Below, one piece after another: positions 26,630-36,083 of a stretch of DNA of 64,000 nt; position 1 is the stretch's first letter; each line of letters starts with the position of its first letter. A program made the translations under genes and the position numbers. Source of the stretch: Ruminococcus flavefaciens (GTDB taxonomy: Bacteria; Bacillota; Clostridia; Oscillospirales; Ruminococcaceae); contig JAMPAU010000004.1 in NCBI GenBank assembly GCA_023667045.1, forward strand, positions 80,589 to 144,588, written 5' to 3'. The notes beneath the pieces were generated by a model. It was not told the origin of the DNA. It saw only the letters and a list, made by a program, of their open reading frames with translations, and made no database searches.

Positions 26630-27835
26630 ATGTCAGATTTCAATTACGAGGAAACACTTGAACCCGATGTTAACATCAAGGTAATAGGCGTAGGCGGTGG
26701 CGGTGGAAATGCTGTCAACTGTATGGTGGATTCTGGTGTAAACAATATAGAATATATCGCAATCAATACCGACGCAAAAGCTCTTAACAAGTCAAAGGCT
26801 ACTACAAGAATACCTATCGGTGCTAAACTGACAAAGGGCAGAGGTGCAGGAAACAAGCCGGAAATAGGTCAGCGTAGTGCTGAAGAAAACCGTGACGAAA
26901 TAGAAACTCATCTCAAGGGTGCTGATATGATTTTCATTACTGCTGGCATGGGCGGTGGTACTGGCACAGGTGCTGCTCCTGTTGTCGCAAAAATCGCAAA
27001 GGAAATGGATATACTTACTGTTGCAGTAGTTACAAAGCCTTTCCTCTTTGAGAGAGAGCAGAAAATGGCTCAGGCTGAGAGAGGTATTGCCGAGCTGAAA
27101 AAATATGTTGACTCCCTTATCGTTATCCCTAATGAAAAGCTTCTTGTAGGTCTCGATAAGCCTCTTACTATGATGCAGTCTTTCGCTCTTTCAGATGATG
27201 TGCTTAAAACAGGTGTAAAAAGTATTTCAGACCTTATTGTTGAGGAAGGTTACATAAACCTCGACTTCGCAGATGTTTCCACTATCATGAAAGGTGCAGG
27301 ATATGCACACATGGCTATCGGTCACGGCTCTGGCAAGGATAAGGCAAGAGACGCTGCAAATGCAGTTATTTCCAGCCCACTGCTTGAAACTTCCATTTCC
27401 GGTGCAAAGAGACTTCTTATAAATATTGCTATGTCTGAGGATATTCTTTCATCTGACGTTGACGCAGCAACAAAGATGATTACAGATACTGCCGCTGAGG
27501 GCGTTGAATTTATCTTTGGTACTGCTTTCAAGGAAGATATGCAGGACGAAATGTCAATCACTGTTATTGCGGCAGGCTTTGACGGCATTGACGGCTATGC
27601 TATTCTGGAAGAAGAACCGGTAGAAGAAAAAGTTGTTGCACAGCCCGTGCAGTCTGCCCCTGCTCCCGCTCCCGCTCCTGTTCCTCCACCACAGGTAACT
27701 CCAGAGCCGAAAGAAAACGTAACTCAGTACAATAATCCGCTTATTGAAGGTCTGGGCATGAACGGAAATTCTTCAAAGACCGCTCCAAATGATGAGTTTG
27801 ATATTGGCGAAATACTCAAAATGCTCGATAACTAA
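26630..27835 (+). CDS. ftsZ: Tubulin-like division GTPase FtsZ
   Basis: FtsZ forms the cytokinetic ring. The 401 residues show the nucleotide-binding start [17 protein letters not shown], the tubulin signature GGGTGTG at 108-114, and [18 protein letters not shown] with NLDFADV. A Pro/Ala-rich linker (about 335-365) leads to the C-terminal peptide [14 protein letters not shown] that should dock membrane tethers. No ftsA or sepF is visible nearby. AGGAGG precedes the ATG, and a terminator follows. Confidence 0.97.
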   Translation: MSDFNYEETLEPDVNIKVIGVGGGGGNAVNCMVDSGVNNIEYIAINTDAKALNKSKATTRIPIGAKLTKGRGAGNKPEIGQRSAEENRDEIETHLKGADMIFITAGMGGGTGTGAAPVVAKIAKEMDILTVAVVTKPFLFEREQKMAQAERGIAELKKYVDSLIVIPNEKLLVGLDKPLTMMQSFALSDDVLKTGVKSISDLIVEEGYINLDFADVSTIMKGAGYAHMAIGHGSGKDKARDAANAVISSPLLETSISGAKRLLINIAMSEDILSSDVDAATKMITDTAAEGVEFIFGTAFKEDMQDEMSITVIAAGFDGIDGYAILEEEPVEEKVVAQPVQSAPAPAPAPVPPPQVTPEPKENVTQYNNPLIEGLGMNGNSSKTAPNDEFDIGEILKMLDN

Positions 27836-27845
27836 AAGCATTCAG

Positions 27846-27878
27846 ACAGCTTCTCTTTTCGGGGGAGCTGTTCTTTTT
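27846..27878 (+). terminator. ftsZ terminator
   Basis: ACAGCTTC (27846-27853) pairs with GGAGCTGT (27864-27871), including one G-U pair, and TTCTTTTTT follows. It separates ftsZ from the DivIVA-like gene. Confidence 0.85.
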
Positions 27879-27936
27879 TGAAATTTTATAGTGAAAAATG
27901 CACTAAAATCAACGTGAATTTTCTACATTTAAATAA

Positions 27937-27965
27937 TTGAATTATGATTAAATATGTGTTATAAT
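27937..27965 (+). promoter_or_regulatory. Promoter of the DivIVA-like gene, with a long leader
   Basis: TTGAAT (27937-27942), 17 bp, TATAAT (27960-27965) with extended TGT. The start near 27972 leaves about 215 nt of leader. It contains a hairpin at its 5' end (GCAGAT/ATCTGC, 27986-28003) and a CCGCC/GGCGG stem just before the ribosome binding site (28156-28170). The other bases of this gap show nothing I recognise. Confidence 0.7.
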
Positions 27966-28188
27966 TTATATGATGGTATTATATCGCAGATACGTGAATC
28001 TGCTGTATGATGTTTCGGGATAATGCAAAGGGATTTTTTGATATTATATACTATAGATGAATCAATGGATTTATAAAATATTCAGAAAGAGATACATATA
28101 AATATCCGGTAACTTTTGTTAAAAATATTCTGTTTAAGCAGAAAATATTATTTACCGCCCGATACGGCGGAGAATGGAGTTAATGATT

Positions 28189-29631
28189 ATGGACGAACCA
28201 ACCGTGTTACGAACCACCAAAATAGGCGGTGGTTTTGTAAAAGAAGACGTTATGCAGTATCTTGACGAACTGAATACTAAAATCGACGACCTTGTTAAAG
28301 AAAATGAAGCACTGAAAAAGGCAGGTCCTTCAAGTTCAAGCGAGGACGAAATAAGAAAGTATAAGAATCAAGTTGAGAATTTACAGGAAAAACTCAACAA
28401 TTCAAATAACCTTTTAAGAGCAAAAAACAAGGAACTTGAGACAGCTAAGGAAACTATCGCAAAACTGCAAGCCGGAAAGCCTCTCCCTGCCGGTTCTGCT
28501 CCTGCACTAGCCGTTAACAGTGCAGAACTCGAAAACGCAAAGAAAGAAATCGAGAATCTTAAAAATCAGCTTAAAATTGCCCAGACAGCTTCTGCCGCTC
28601 AGCCAGCAAATAATAATGATTCTGCTGAACTCGCTAAGGTTAAGCAGGATTTGGCGAGAATGTCAAATGAGCTTGCTGTAAAGGCAAAGGCAGTTGACGA
28701 AAAAACTCGTGAGTCAGCAAGTAAGGACGCTAAGATTGCTCAGCTTATCAAGGAAAATGCAGGTGCAATCGCTAAGAAAGACGCTGAAATTTCAAGAATC
28801 AACGAGGAACTCGCTAAGAAAGACAAGGAAATTTCAGAACTCAACAATAAGGCTATGGCAAGCACTCCGTCGGGTATTCTTGCACAGGCTCAGATGCTCG
28901 CCGATACTATAAAGAACTCCGCACAGGAAGAAGTAGACAAGATTAAGGATTCTGCTAAGGCTGAGGCTGACAAACTCGTTAGCGACGCTAAGGCTGAAGC
29001 TGAAAAGACTATTTCCTCTGCTAATGCTACAGCCGAATCCTGCATTAATGACGCAAACTCAAAGGCTAAGGTTACTATTGACGAGGCTAACAAACACGCT
29101 GATACAGTCAATAAGATGTCTGCTGATATACGCAAGTCTCTTATTAACGAAATCGAAAGCCTAAGTGCTAAATTCGGCGAAATAAGCAAGCGTTTTGATG
29201 AAGCTAAGGAAACTGTAGGCGACGCACGCAAGTTTATTGATACAAACGCCTCGCAGGATATAAAGAAAATGGAAGCTCCTAAGGTGAATATGTCTGATGT
29301 AAAGGCAAATGCAGAAAAGGTAAAAACTCCTGCTCCGGAAGCTCCTAAAAAAACAACCGCTATTAATGCAGTAAAACCGGATAATTCCGCAAAAACTGCA
29401 AATAATATAAAACCGACAGCACCACAGCCCAAAAAGTCGGTTGTGAATATGGACGGCATGGACGATATTCTGAAGTCTTTTGACGTAAAGCCACAGGCAG
29501 AAGCTCCTGCACCCGCTCCAAAGCCGGCACAGCCTAAGCCACAAGCTAAAAAGCCTGTTATGAATTTCGGAAACGATATGGCAGATATTCTTGCCGCTAT
29601 CGAGGCAGACCCTAATAACATAGGCGAATGA
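28189..29631 (+). CDS. DivIVA-like coiled-coil protein
   Basis: The 480-residue protein begins with a short DivIVA-like segment (KIGGGFVKEDVMQYLDEL) followed by coiled coil (about 24-75 and 105-220). A long Ala/Lys/Glu helix (235-330) recalls the stalk of DivIVA/GpsB or ATP-synthase b-like sequences. The last 120 residues are Pro/Ala/Lys-rich and contain two short amphipathic segments (DDILKSFDV and MADILAAIEAD). Such proteins mark septa or poles, and the place next to ftsZ supports a division role. GGAG at 28176-28179 suits the ATG at 28189; two in-frame ATGs lie just upstream. Confidence 0.7.
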   Translation: MDEPTVLRTTKIGGGFVKEDVMQYLDELNTKIDDLVKENEALKKAGPSSSSEDEIRKYKNQVENLQEKLNNSNNLLRAKNKELETAKETIAKLQAGKPLPAGSAPALAVNSAELENAKKEIENLKNQLKIAQTASAAQPANNNDSAELAKVKQDLARMSNELAVKAKAVDEKTRESASKDAKIAQLIKENAGAIAKKDAEISRINEELAKKDKEISELNNKAMASTPSGILAQAQMLADTIKNSAQEEVDKIKDSAKAEADKLVSDAKAEAEKTISSANATAESCINDANSKAKVTIDEANKHADTVNKMSADIRKSLINEIESLSAKFGEISKRFDEAKETVGDARKFIDTNASQDIKKMEAPKVNMSDVKANAEKVKTPAPEAPKKTTAINAVKPDNSAKTANNIKPTAPQPKKSVVNMDGMDDILKSFDVKPQAEAPAPAPKPAQPKPQAKKPVMNFGNDMADILAAIEADPNNIGE

Positions 29632-29848
29632 TATATTATTCCGTTGCTGTATGGCAAAGGTATATTATATGAGACACGGCATTTATTTGTCGTGCAAGGG
29701 ATTTAAGTCAGGTTATCCTCATTTGATACCGTTTGTAATTCTCGGACGTTCAGCATGAAATTAAACCTGCAACACCGCCGGACAACCGGAGTTTAGCCCA
29801 TATAAAAATGGGAAGTGTGTCAAATTTTTTGAAGTGAGGTACTGAACA
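29632..29848. other. 217-bp gap with two small hairpins
   Basis: CCCAT/ATGGG (near 29798-29813) and a CACG...CGTG pair (near 29674-29693) can fold. Neither is followed by a T-run. No clear TTGACA/TATAAT pair is present, and I recognise no riboswitch. Confidence 0.3.
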
Positions 29849-30124
29849 ATGTACGAAGACAAGACATTAGTCTGCAAAGAATGTGGAAACGAATTCGTTT
29901 TCTCAGCAGGCGAACAGGAATTTTTTGCTGAAAAAGGTTTCGTAAATGAACCCCAGAGATGCAAGCCCTGCCGTGACGCAAGAAAGAATGCCGGAAGAAC
30001 AGAGAGAGTTATGTATACCTCTGTATGTGCTTCATGCGGTAAAGAGGCAAGAGTGCCTTTTGAGCCCAAGGAGGGCAGAGCCGTTTACTGTAGCGAGTGT
30101 TTCGCTAAGATGAACGAGGCTTGA
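29849..30124 (+). CDS. Small double zinc-ribbon protein
   Basis: The 91-residue protein holds four Cys-x2-Cys knuckles in two pairs: CKEC with CKPC (9-42), and CASC with CSEC (60-83). The C-terminal half (VPFEPKEGRAVYCSECF) is a CxxC zinc-ribbon segment widespread in Firmicute proteins of unknown role. Probable nucleic-acid or protein binding; no specific function can be given. GAGGT precedes the ATG. Confidence 0.8.
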   Translation: MYEDKTLVCKECGNEFVFSAGEQEFFAEKGFVNEPQRCKPCRDARKNAGRTERVMYTSVCASCGKEARVPFEPKEGRAVYCSECFAKMNEA

Positions 30125-30132
30125 TTGCTTAC

Positions 30133-30170
30133 AAATCCGTGGTGCAGTGGTATAGCTGTACTGCGGATTT
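30133..30170 (+). other. Stem-loop after the zinc-ribbon gene
   Basis: AAATCCG (30133-30139) pairs with CGGATTT (30164-30170), enclosing GCAGT/ACTGC. It begins eight bases after the stop codon. No T-run follows directly, so it may be a weak terminator or an mRNA 3' stabiliser. Confidence 0.4.
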
Positions 30171-30178
30171 AACATGAA

Positions 30179-30505
30179 ATGCTTTTTATGACAATCATAA
30201 AATCAATAGCTGATGTCACAAGTATAAGCGGAACGGATATTATGATTTCCGGAGGTATTGATATATCTTTTAAAGAATGTGCAGAAAACTTTCACGCTGA
30301 ATACAAAAGCACCAGTATGAATTGTGTCGGTGAGCGTGATATATCCGCAAATCCGCCATACTTTGAATTTTATACCGGCAGTAATCATATAAAGGTGATT
30401 TTTGACTGTAAGGGATTTTTTGGAAAATCAAAAAGTATAAAGTTATTTCACGATATGCAGAGACAAATTTATGTTTTTGGATATACAACATATGATTTAA
30501 GCTGA
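30179..30505 (+). CDS. Hypothetical protein, 108 residues
   Basis: The frame encodes a soluble protein (MLFMTIIKSIADVTSISGTD...) with alternating beta-like and charged segments ending in MQRQIYVFGYTTYDLS. I recognise no family. No convincing ribosome binding site precedes the first ATG or the second at 30188. It lies between two small genes in the same direction. Coding is plausible from length but not proven. Confidence 0.5.
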   Translation: MLFMTIIKSIADVTSISGTDIMISGGIDISFKECAENFHAEYKSTSMNCVGERDISANPPYFEFYTGSNHIKVIFDCKGFFGKSKSIKLFHDMQRQIYVFGYTTYDLS

Positions 30506-30548
30506 TTTGTTATAAAATTAAACTATAAATGAAAGGACGTTATCTTTT

Positions 30549-30752
30549 ATGCAGATTACTAAGGATACCATTATAGGCGATATTCTCGACGCAGATTTTG
30601 AAGTTGCTCCTTATTTCCTTGAAATCGGTATGCACTGTCTCGGCTGTCCTGCCTCAAGGGGCGAGTCAATCGAAGAAGCCTGTGCCGTTCATGGAACAGA
30701 TGCGGACGCTCTCGTTGAAAAGCTTAATGCTCATTTCGCTGCAAAAAAGTAA
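30549..30752 (+). CDS. DUF1858 domain protein
   Basis: The 67-residue protein is a single DUF1858 domain: TIIGDILDADFEVAPYFLEI, then GMHCLGCPAS and SIEEACAVHG. The conserved Cys-x2-Cys suggests a redox or metal-related role. Such domains occur alone or on hybrid-cluster and disulfide proteins in anaerobes. Function is unknown. GAAAGGA lies 11 bases upstream and a strong terminator follows, so it is probably transcribed alone. Confidence 0.85.
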   Translation: MQITKDTIIGDILDADFEVAPYFLEIGMHCLGCPASRGESIEEACAVHGTDADALVEKLNAHFAAKK

Positions 30753-30762
30753 TGGAATATTA

Positions 30763-30791
30763 GGGCGTGTCACTGACACGCCCGAATTTTT
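30763..30791 (+). terminator. Terminator after the DUF1858 gene
   Basis: GGGCGTGTCA and TGACACGCCC are perfectly complementary around one central base, and GAATTTTTG follows. The realistic fold is an 8-bp stem with a 5-base loop. Confidence 0.85.
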
Positions 30792-30820
30792 GTAATAAAA
30801 TAATGGCAAGAGGTGGAAAA

Positions 30821-32272
30821 ATGCTTGATAACAGATTAAAAATGTGTGCTGAAATGGTAAGCGGTAAGGGAATTGTATGCGATGTGGGTACAGACCACGC
30901 TTATCTCGCAACCGAACTTATATTATCTGGAAAATGCGAAAAGGTGATAGCCTCAGATATAAATATAGGTCCGCTTGGCTCGGCACAGCGTACAGTTGAA
31001 AAAAATAACATTACAGATAAAGTGGAGCTGATACGGTCGGACGGTCTCGAAAATATCTCTCTTGAAGAAGTATCTGATATAGTGATTGCCGGTATGGGCG
31101 GTGAGACTATCGTTGATATTCTACATAAATGCCCTGCCTTGAATGAAAGTAAAATCCGTCTTATTCTCCAGCCCATGACAAAGCCGGAAGTCCTCAGAAA
31201 ATGGCTGTATGACAGCAACTTTGCGATAACTTCCGAAAAAATAGCTGAGGACGGCGACAAGCTCTATGTGATTATGTGTGCAGAATGGAGCGGACAGTTT
31301 CAGAGACTGACAGAAACAGAGGCTCTTTCGGGATTCTTTGCAGAAGATGACCCTCTCGCTCAGAAATACCGCAGTAATGAGGCTTCACGTCTCCGCAAGG
31401 TCGGCTCTGCTCTCGAAAAAGGCGGTATGCGGTCGGAATCTGTGCATTTTTCGTCGCTTGCCTATAAACTCGAAAACGGCATAGACAAAGTTAAAATAAA
31501 TGACGTTTACAGCTATCTGAATGAAGTTTACCCTGTTGATACTCAGGAAAGCTGGGATAACTCTGGTCTTCTCGTGGAAAACTATGACATGGAATGCAGT
31601 AAGGTTATGCTCACTCTTGATATAACTATACCGTCAATATATGAGTCGGAGTGCAAGGGTGCTGAATTGATGATTTCGCACCACCCCGTAATCTTTAAAC
31701 CGCTGAAGAAAATTAACCGCAAAAGCCCTGTTTTCCGGCTTATTTACAGTGATATTTCCGCTATATGTATGCACACTAACCTTGATATTGCAAAGGGTGG
31801 TACTAACGGCGTTATTCTGAAAAAACTTTCTGAACACTTTGAGTTTGAGAGAGAACCGGAGTTCTTTGAAGATTGCGGAAACGGCAACAACTTAGGCTGG
31901 ATTTGTGAACTCAAAGAACGTACTCCGGTTGACAAATTCGGACAGGTCTTAAAGGATATATTCGGCTGTCCGTATGTCCGCATGAACCGCTATGGCTCTC
32001 ACAAGGTAAGGCGTTTTGCTTTCTGTTCGGGTTCGGGAGGTTCTATGCTCGACCTCGCAATTGAAAAGGACTGCGACGCTTTTATTACCGGAGATGTAAA
32101 GCACGATGTGTGGATTGACGCTAACAACCGTCATGTTACGCTTTTCGACTGCGGACACTTCCATACTGAAAATATCGTCCTCGAAGAACTTAGATGTACT
32201 ATTGAGGAAAAATTTCCGCAACTGGAAGTCATACTGGGCGAAACTTCTCTTGACCCTGCCGTTTATCTGTGA
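30821..32272 (+). CDS. TrmK tRNA(m1A22) methyltransferase fused to a Nif3-like protein
   Basis: Residues 1-215 are a complete TrmK: VCDVGTDHAYLA (SAM motif I), IASDINIGPL, IVIAGMGGETI and LQPMTKPEVLRKWL. TrmK methylates N1 of A22 in tRNA. Residues 218-483 are a Nif3/YbgI-like metal protein (ESWDNSGLLV, ISHHPVIFKPLK, HTNLDIAKGG, DCGHFHTENIV) with its metal ligands intact. In Bacillus trmK and the nif3 homologue yqfO are separate neighbours; here one frame joins them through a short linker with no stop. The ATG at 30821 follows GAGGTGG, so the longer frame starting inside the terminator is not used. Confidence 0.9.
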   Translation: MLDNRLKMCAEMVSGKGIVCDVGTDHAYLATELILSGKCEKVIASDINIGPLGSAQRTVEKNNITDKVELIRSDGLENISLEEVSDIVIAGMGGETIVDILHKCPALNESKIRLILQPMTKPEVLRKWLYDSNFAITSEKIAEDGDKLYVIMCAEWSGQFQRLTETEALSGFFAEDDPLAQKYRSNEASRLRKVGSALEKGGMRSESVHFSSLAYKLENGIDKVKINDVYSYLNEVYPVDTQESWDNSGLLVENYDMECSKVMLTLDITIPSIYESECKGAELMISHHPVIFKPLKKINRKSPVFRLIYSDISAICMHTNLDIAKGGTNGVILKKLSEHFEFEREPEFFEDCGNGNNLGWICELKERTPVDKFGQVLKDIFGCPYVRMNRYGSHKVRRFAFCSGSGGSMLDLAIEKDCDAFITGDVKHDVWIDANNRHVTLFDCGHFHTENIVLEELRCTIEEKFPQLEVILGETSLDPAVYL

Positions 32273-32282
32273 GGTGCGGAAA

Positions 32283-33080
32283 ATGGGTATTCTTATTTGT
32301 CCGGTATGCCGTGAAAAACTCTCAATATCGGGAAAAAGCTATATCTGTCCGAACCGCCACAGCTTTGATATAGCAAAAAGCGGTTATGTAAATCTTTTAC
32401 TTTCAAAACACGCCGGAAAGACAGTTCACGGAGACAATAAGCTCATGGTACAGGCAAGGCGTGATTTTCTGGAAAAGGGTTTTTATTCGCCGTTGCGAGA
32501 GGCTCTCTGTGAAAAAATCCGGAGCGGAGTTATTCTGGACGCTGGGTGCGGAGAGGGTTATTATACGTCGGGTATCAGCGAAAAGTTTCCGGATTCCGAG
32601 ATATACGGCATTGATATTTCAAAGACAGCCGTTGAAATGGCTTCAAAACGCCACAAAAATATTACCTTTGCAACCGCAAGCGTTTTTCATATTCCGGTAG
32701 CTGACAGTTCGTGTGACAGTCTTGTAACGGTTTTTTCGCCGTATTGCAGTGAGGAGTTTAAAAGGGTGCTGAAACAAAACGGTACTATGTTCATGGCTAT
32801 ACCAGCGGAAAATCACCTGTGGGAACTAAAAAAAGCGGTTTATGACACACCGTACAAAAACGAGGTAAAGCCCTATGAACTCGACGGTTTTAGTTTTGCC
32901 GGAAAAAAACGCATAACTTATAAATTTACTCTTGAAAGTCAGCAGGATATACAGTCGCTTTTTTCAATGACACCGTACTATTACCGCACAGGAAAACAAC
33001 AGCAGGAAAGGCTGTCTGCTCTTGACAGTCTCGAAATAACAGCAGACTTTGAATTACTTACATACAGGAGAACTTTATGA
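32283..33080 (+). CDS. 23S rRNA guanine-N1 methyltransferase, RlmA type
   Basis: The 265-residue protein starts with a zinc finger (CPVCREKLSISGKSYICPNRHSF), followed by the RlmA hallmark FDIAKSGYVNLL and a Rossmann SAM domain (ILDAGCGEGYYTSGI). RlmA enzymes methylate G745 or G748 in helix 35 of 23S rRNA; the latter affects tylosin binding. I cannot decide between the two targets. Its GAGG ribosome binding site overlaps the stop of the preceding gene. Confidence 0.88.
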   Translation: MGILICPVCREKLSISGKSYICPNRHSFDIAKSGYVNLLLSKHAGKTVHGDNKLMVQARRDFLEKGFYSPLREALCEKIRSGVILDAGCGEGYYTSGISEKFPDSEIYGIDISKTAVEMASKRHKNITFATASVFHIPVADSSCDSLVTVFSPYCSEEFKRVLKQNGTMFMAIPAENHLWELKKAVYDTPYKNEVKPYELDGFSFAGKKRITYKFTLESQQDIQSLFSMTPYYYRTGKQQQERLSALDSLEITADFELLTYRRTL

Positions 33081-33811
33081 AAAGCTATCTGAAACAACTC
33101 AGCCGTGCTTTTGTTATGCTGATTGCCGGATTGTGTCCTATGGGACTGGGTATGGTTTTTATCGGGATATTTGGCGAAAAATACGCTACTTTAATCATGG
33201 ATTTGTCGCTGTTTGTCGGAGCAGTGCTGTGTGCTTTGGTGATGAAAAAAGAGTTTGATACAAGAGTAAAAGAGTTTTTTAAAATGCCAAAGCCGGACGA
33301 ACTATTATTAGTTGTTGCTATGTCACTGGTGTATACCGTCATAACCGCACTCACTGAGTACAGGGAAGTACTGTCAGAGCCGTCGGACGAAATATACAGC
33401 ATTGCGGACTGGGCAGGCACGGCGGTTTTAGCACCAGTATCGGAGGAGATTATTTTCAGATTTTCTATGCTTACGCTGTTGCTTGTGTCTGCCGGACGTG
33501 GCAAGAAAATTTTTTCATTCGGGATTGTTTCGGCAGTATGGGCGGTTGTGCATTTCGGCGGAACTTTGCCGAGATTTATAGATATATTTATTGTCGGAAT
33601 TATTCTCAGTATTATATTTACTGAATCCGGAAATATTATATACTGTATGGTATTCCATAGCATTGCAAATATATCTATATATATTGTCAGCCGTAACTCT
33701 TTATTCCTTGTGAATAAAATATGGCTCTTGTATGTAAGTATACCGCTTTTTGTGGCACTTATGGGTATGCTTGTTTATATATTTAATAAAAGAAAAATAG
33801 TAAAGGAATGA
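33077..33811 (+). CDS. CPBP-family intramembrane protease
   Basis: The 244-residue protein has about seven hydrophobic segments and the CPBP (Abi) motifs EEIIFRF (motif 1, EExxxR), VWAVVHFG (motif 2) and VFHSIANIS (motif 3). Family members process prenylated proteins or bacteriocin-related peptides; the substrate here is unknown. The start overlaps the preceding stop (ATGA), so translation is coupled. Confidence 0.88.
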   Translation: MKSYLKQLSRAFVMLIAGLCPMGLGMVFIGIFGEKYATLIMDLSLFVGAVLCALVMKKEFDTRVKEFFKMPKPDELLLVVAMSLVYTVITALTEYREVLSEPSDEIYSIADWAGTAVLAPVSEEIIFRFSMLTLLLVSAGRGKKIFSFGIVSAVWAVVHFGGTLPRFIDIFIVGIILSIIFTESGNIIYCMVFHSIANISIYIVSRNSLFLVNKIWLLYVSIPLFVALMGMLVYIFNKRKIVKE

Positions 33812-33815
33812 TTTT

Positions 33816-35561
33816 ATGGCTCTTGACGGAGCGTTTCTGTTTGCAGTAAAAAAAGAACTCACTCAGCTTATCGGCGGAAGAATTGAAAAAATCCACCAGC
33901 CTTCACGTGAGGAAGTTATCATATCAATACGCACACGGCAGGGGTCTAAAAAGCTCTATATCTCCGCAAACGCTGGCAGTGCGAGGGTTCATATAACCGA
34001 AAAAAGCGTTGATAATCCGCAGACTCCGCCGATGTTCTGTATGCTTTTAAGAAAAAGGCTCGGCAACGGAAAACTTCTTGACATAAGGCAGGACGGTCTT
34101 GAAAGAATACTCTTTTTTGACTTTGAGTGCGTGAACGAACTCGGCGACGTGGTGGTTATTACTTTAGCTTGCGAGATTATGGGGCGTTGTTCAAACCTTA
34201 TTATAATCAGCGACGGAAAAATTATCGACAGTATAAAGAGAGTTGACAGCGAGATGTCCCGTGAAAGAATGGTGCTTCCGGCTATGACATATACTTTACC
34301 GCCGAAAAGCGACCGTCTGAACTTCTTAACCGCTGAACCGGAGCAGATTATTGAAAAACTCCGTGAAAACTCTCAGGCAGAACTTTCAAAGGCACTTATC
34401 CGGATTTTTGAGGGCATATCGCCTGTACTTGCACGTGAATGGGTTTTCTTTGCAGGATGTGGTGTACATCTTGACGGTAACGTTGACGGCGACCCCCTCG
34501 ACCGTCTGCTTTTCATTATAAAGCGTACCCGTAAGCAGTTAATTGACGGCGAATGCTGTTTTAATGTGGCAAAAACTAAGGAGGGTATGCTGAAAGATTT
34601 TTCGTTTATAAGGCTCTCGCAGTTCGGCAACCTCATGTATACAAAGGAAATTCCCACTGCCTGTGAACTGCTTGACTATTTCTATTCTGAGCGTGACAAT
34701 GCTGTCCGCACTAAACAGCGTGCAAATGACCTTTTCAGACTTCTGGTAAATCTTACAGAACGAACTTCTCGCCGTATAGCCGTACAGCGTGAGGAACTTT
34801 CAGCCTGTGCAGACAGAGACTACTATAAGCTGTGCGGAGACCTTATTTCAGCCAATATGTACCGCATGAAAAAAGGCGACAGTACGGCGGTTTTAGAGAA
34901 TTTCTATGATGAAAACTATGCTCCGGTTGAGATTAAGCTTGATGTGCGAAAAACTCCCTCACAGAACGCACAGCATTATTACAGCGAATATAAAAAAGCC
35001 GTCACCGCCGAACAGAAACTTACTGAACAGATTGGCAGGGGAGAAGAAGAATTACAGTACCTTGATAGTGTTTTTGATTCGCTTACACGTGCTACTTCCG
35101 AGAACGATATAATACAGCTCCGTCTTGAACTTAGGGAGCAGGGGTATATAAAGTCCGCTAACGGCAGAGCAAAACCGCCGAAAGCCTTACCGCCCATTGA
35201 ATATAAGTCAAGCGACGGCTACACTATACTTGTCGGAAGAAATAACTATCAGAATGACAAATTATCGCTTAAATTCGCCGAAAAGAATGATATATGGCTA
35301 CACACACAGACTATAACAGGTTCGCACGTTATTATTGTTACAGAGGGAACAACTCCACCCGACAGAACTCTTGAAGAATCGGCTGTTATTGCTTCGGTAA
35401 ACAGTAAGGGGCGTGATTCTAATCTTGTGCCGGTAGACTACTGTCTTGCAAGGTATGTGAAAAAGCCGTCCGGTGCTAAACCCGGAAAAGTTATATTCAC
35501 TAACTACAAGACGGTTTTTGTAAAGCCGGACGCTGAACTTGAAAAAAGTCTGAGGGTATAA
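33816..35561 (+). CDS. rqcH: Ribosome quality-control factor RqcH (NFACT/Rqc2 family)
   Basis: RqcH binds the 50S subunit with stalled peptidyl-tRNA and adds C-terminal alanine tails. The 581 residues show NFACT-N (ALDGAFLFAVKKEL...GGRIEKIHQP), a central coiled-coil region (about 370-430) and the NFACT-R domain (GRNNYQNDKLSLKFAEKND, then WLHTQTITGSHVII). Length is normal. SmpB, of the parallel trans-translation pathway, is also in this window (61457). Confidence 0.93.
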   Translation: MALDGAFLFAVKKELTQLIGGRIEKIHQPSREEVIISIRTRQGSKKLYISANAGSARVHITEKSVDNPQTPPMFCMLLRKRLGNGKLLDIRQDGLERILFFDFECVNELGDVVVITLACEIMGRCSNLIIISDGKIIDSIKRVDSEMSRERMVLPAMTYTLPPKSDRLNFLTAEPEQIIEKLRENSQAELSKALIRIFEGISPVLAREWVFFAGCGVHLDGNVDGDPLDRLLFIIKRTRKQLIDGECCFNVAKTKEGMLKDFSFIRLSQFGNLMYTKEIPTACELLDYFYSERDNAVRTKQRANDLFRLLVNLTERTSRRIAVQREELSACADRDYYKLCGDLISANMYRMKKGDSTAVLENFYDENYAPVEIKLDVRKTPSQNAQHYYSEYKKAVTAEQKLTEQIGRGEEELQYLDSVFDSLTRATSENDIIQLRLELREQGYIKSANGRAKPPKALPPIEYKSSDGYTILVGRNNYQNDKLSLKFAEKNDIWLHTQTITGSHVIIVTEGTTPPDRTLEESAVIASVNSKGRDSNLVPVDYCLARYVKKPSGAKPGKVIFTNYKTVFVKPDAELEKSLRV

Positions 35562-35563
35562 AA

Positions 35564-36079
35564 ATGATAAAAAAACTTACAGAAGATTTTTTTCGGCGAG
35601 ACTGTCTGGAAGTCGCACCGGAACTGGTCGGAAAAATACTTGTCCGCAGACTGCCCGACGGTACGGTTTTAAAGGAGAGAATCGCCGAGATAGAGGTTTA
35701 CAGGGGGGAGGAAGACAAAGCCTGTCATGCCTCAAAGGGTAAAACCAAGCGTACTGAGGTTCTTTATGGGGAGAGCGGTAAAATTTATGTTTATCTGTGC
35801 TATGGTATGCACTGGCTCATGAATATAACTACCGGACAGTCCGGAGAACCTCAGTGCGTGCTTATACGTGCCGGAGAGATTCATAATGGTCCAGCAAAGC
35901 TGACAAAGTATCTGCACATTGACGGAAACTTCAATAAGCAGACAATATGCAGTAATCCGGATATATGGATTGAGGACGACGGATTTCGTCCCGAAATAAA
36001 AACCGCCAAAAGAGTAGGCATTGACTATGCCGGAGACTACTGGAAAAACATAGAATGGCGTTTTATTGTAAAGGGGTGA
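35564..36079 (+). CDS. Alkyladenine DNA glycosylase (MPG/AAG family)
   Basis: This removes 3-methyladenine and related damaged bases. The 171 residues contain RIAEIEVYRGEEDKACHA, with the catalytic glutamate and tyrosine region, then YVYLCYGMHWLMNITT and VLIRAGE. The protein is slightly shorter than typical (about 190-200). It starts three bases after the rqcH stop, so the two are co-transcribed. Confidence 0.92.
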   Translation: MIKKLTEDFFRRDCLEVAPELVGKILVRRLPDGTVLKERIAEIEVYRGEEDKACHASKGKTKRTEVLYGESGKIYVYLCYGMHWLMNITTGQSGEPQCVLIRAGEIHNGPAKLTKYLHIDGNFNKQTICSNPDIWIEDDGFRPEIKTAKRVGIDYAGDYWKNIEWRFIVKG

Positions 36080-36083
36080 CGGT

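Noticed and set aside
28890-29657. 255-residue antisense frame opposite the DivIVA-like gene
   Set aside because: Composition follows the Ala/Lys-rich coding strand; no start signal and no recognisable domain.
30133-30170. tRNA-like sequence (GTGCAGTGGTATAGC) after the zinc-ribbon gene
   Set aside because: Only about 38 bases long with one stem-loop; no anticodon arm, T arm or CCA.
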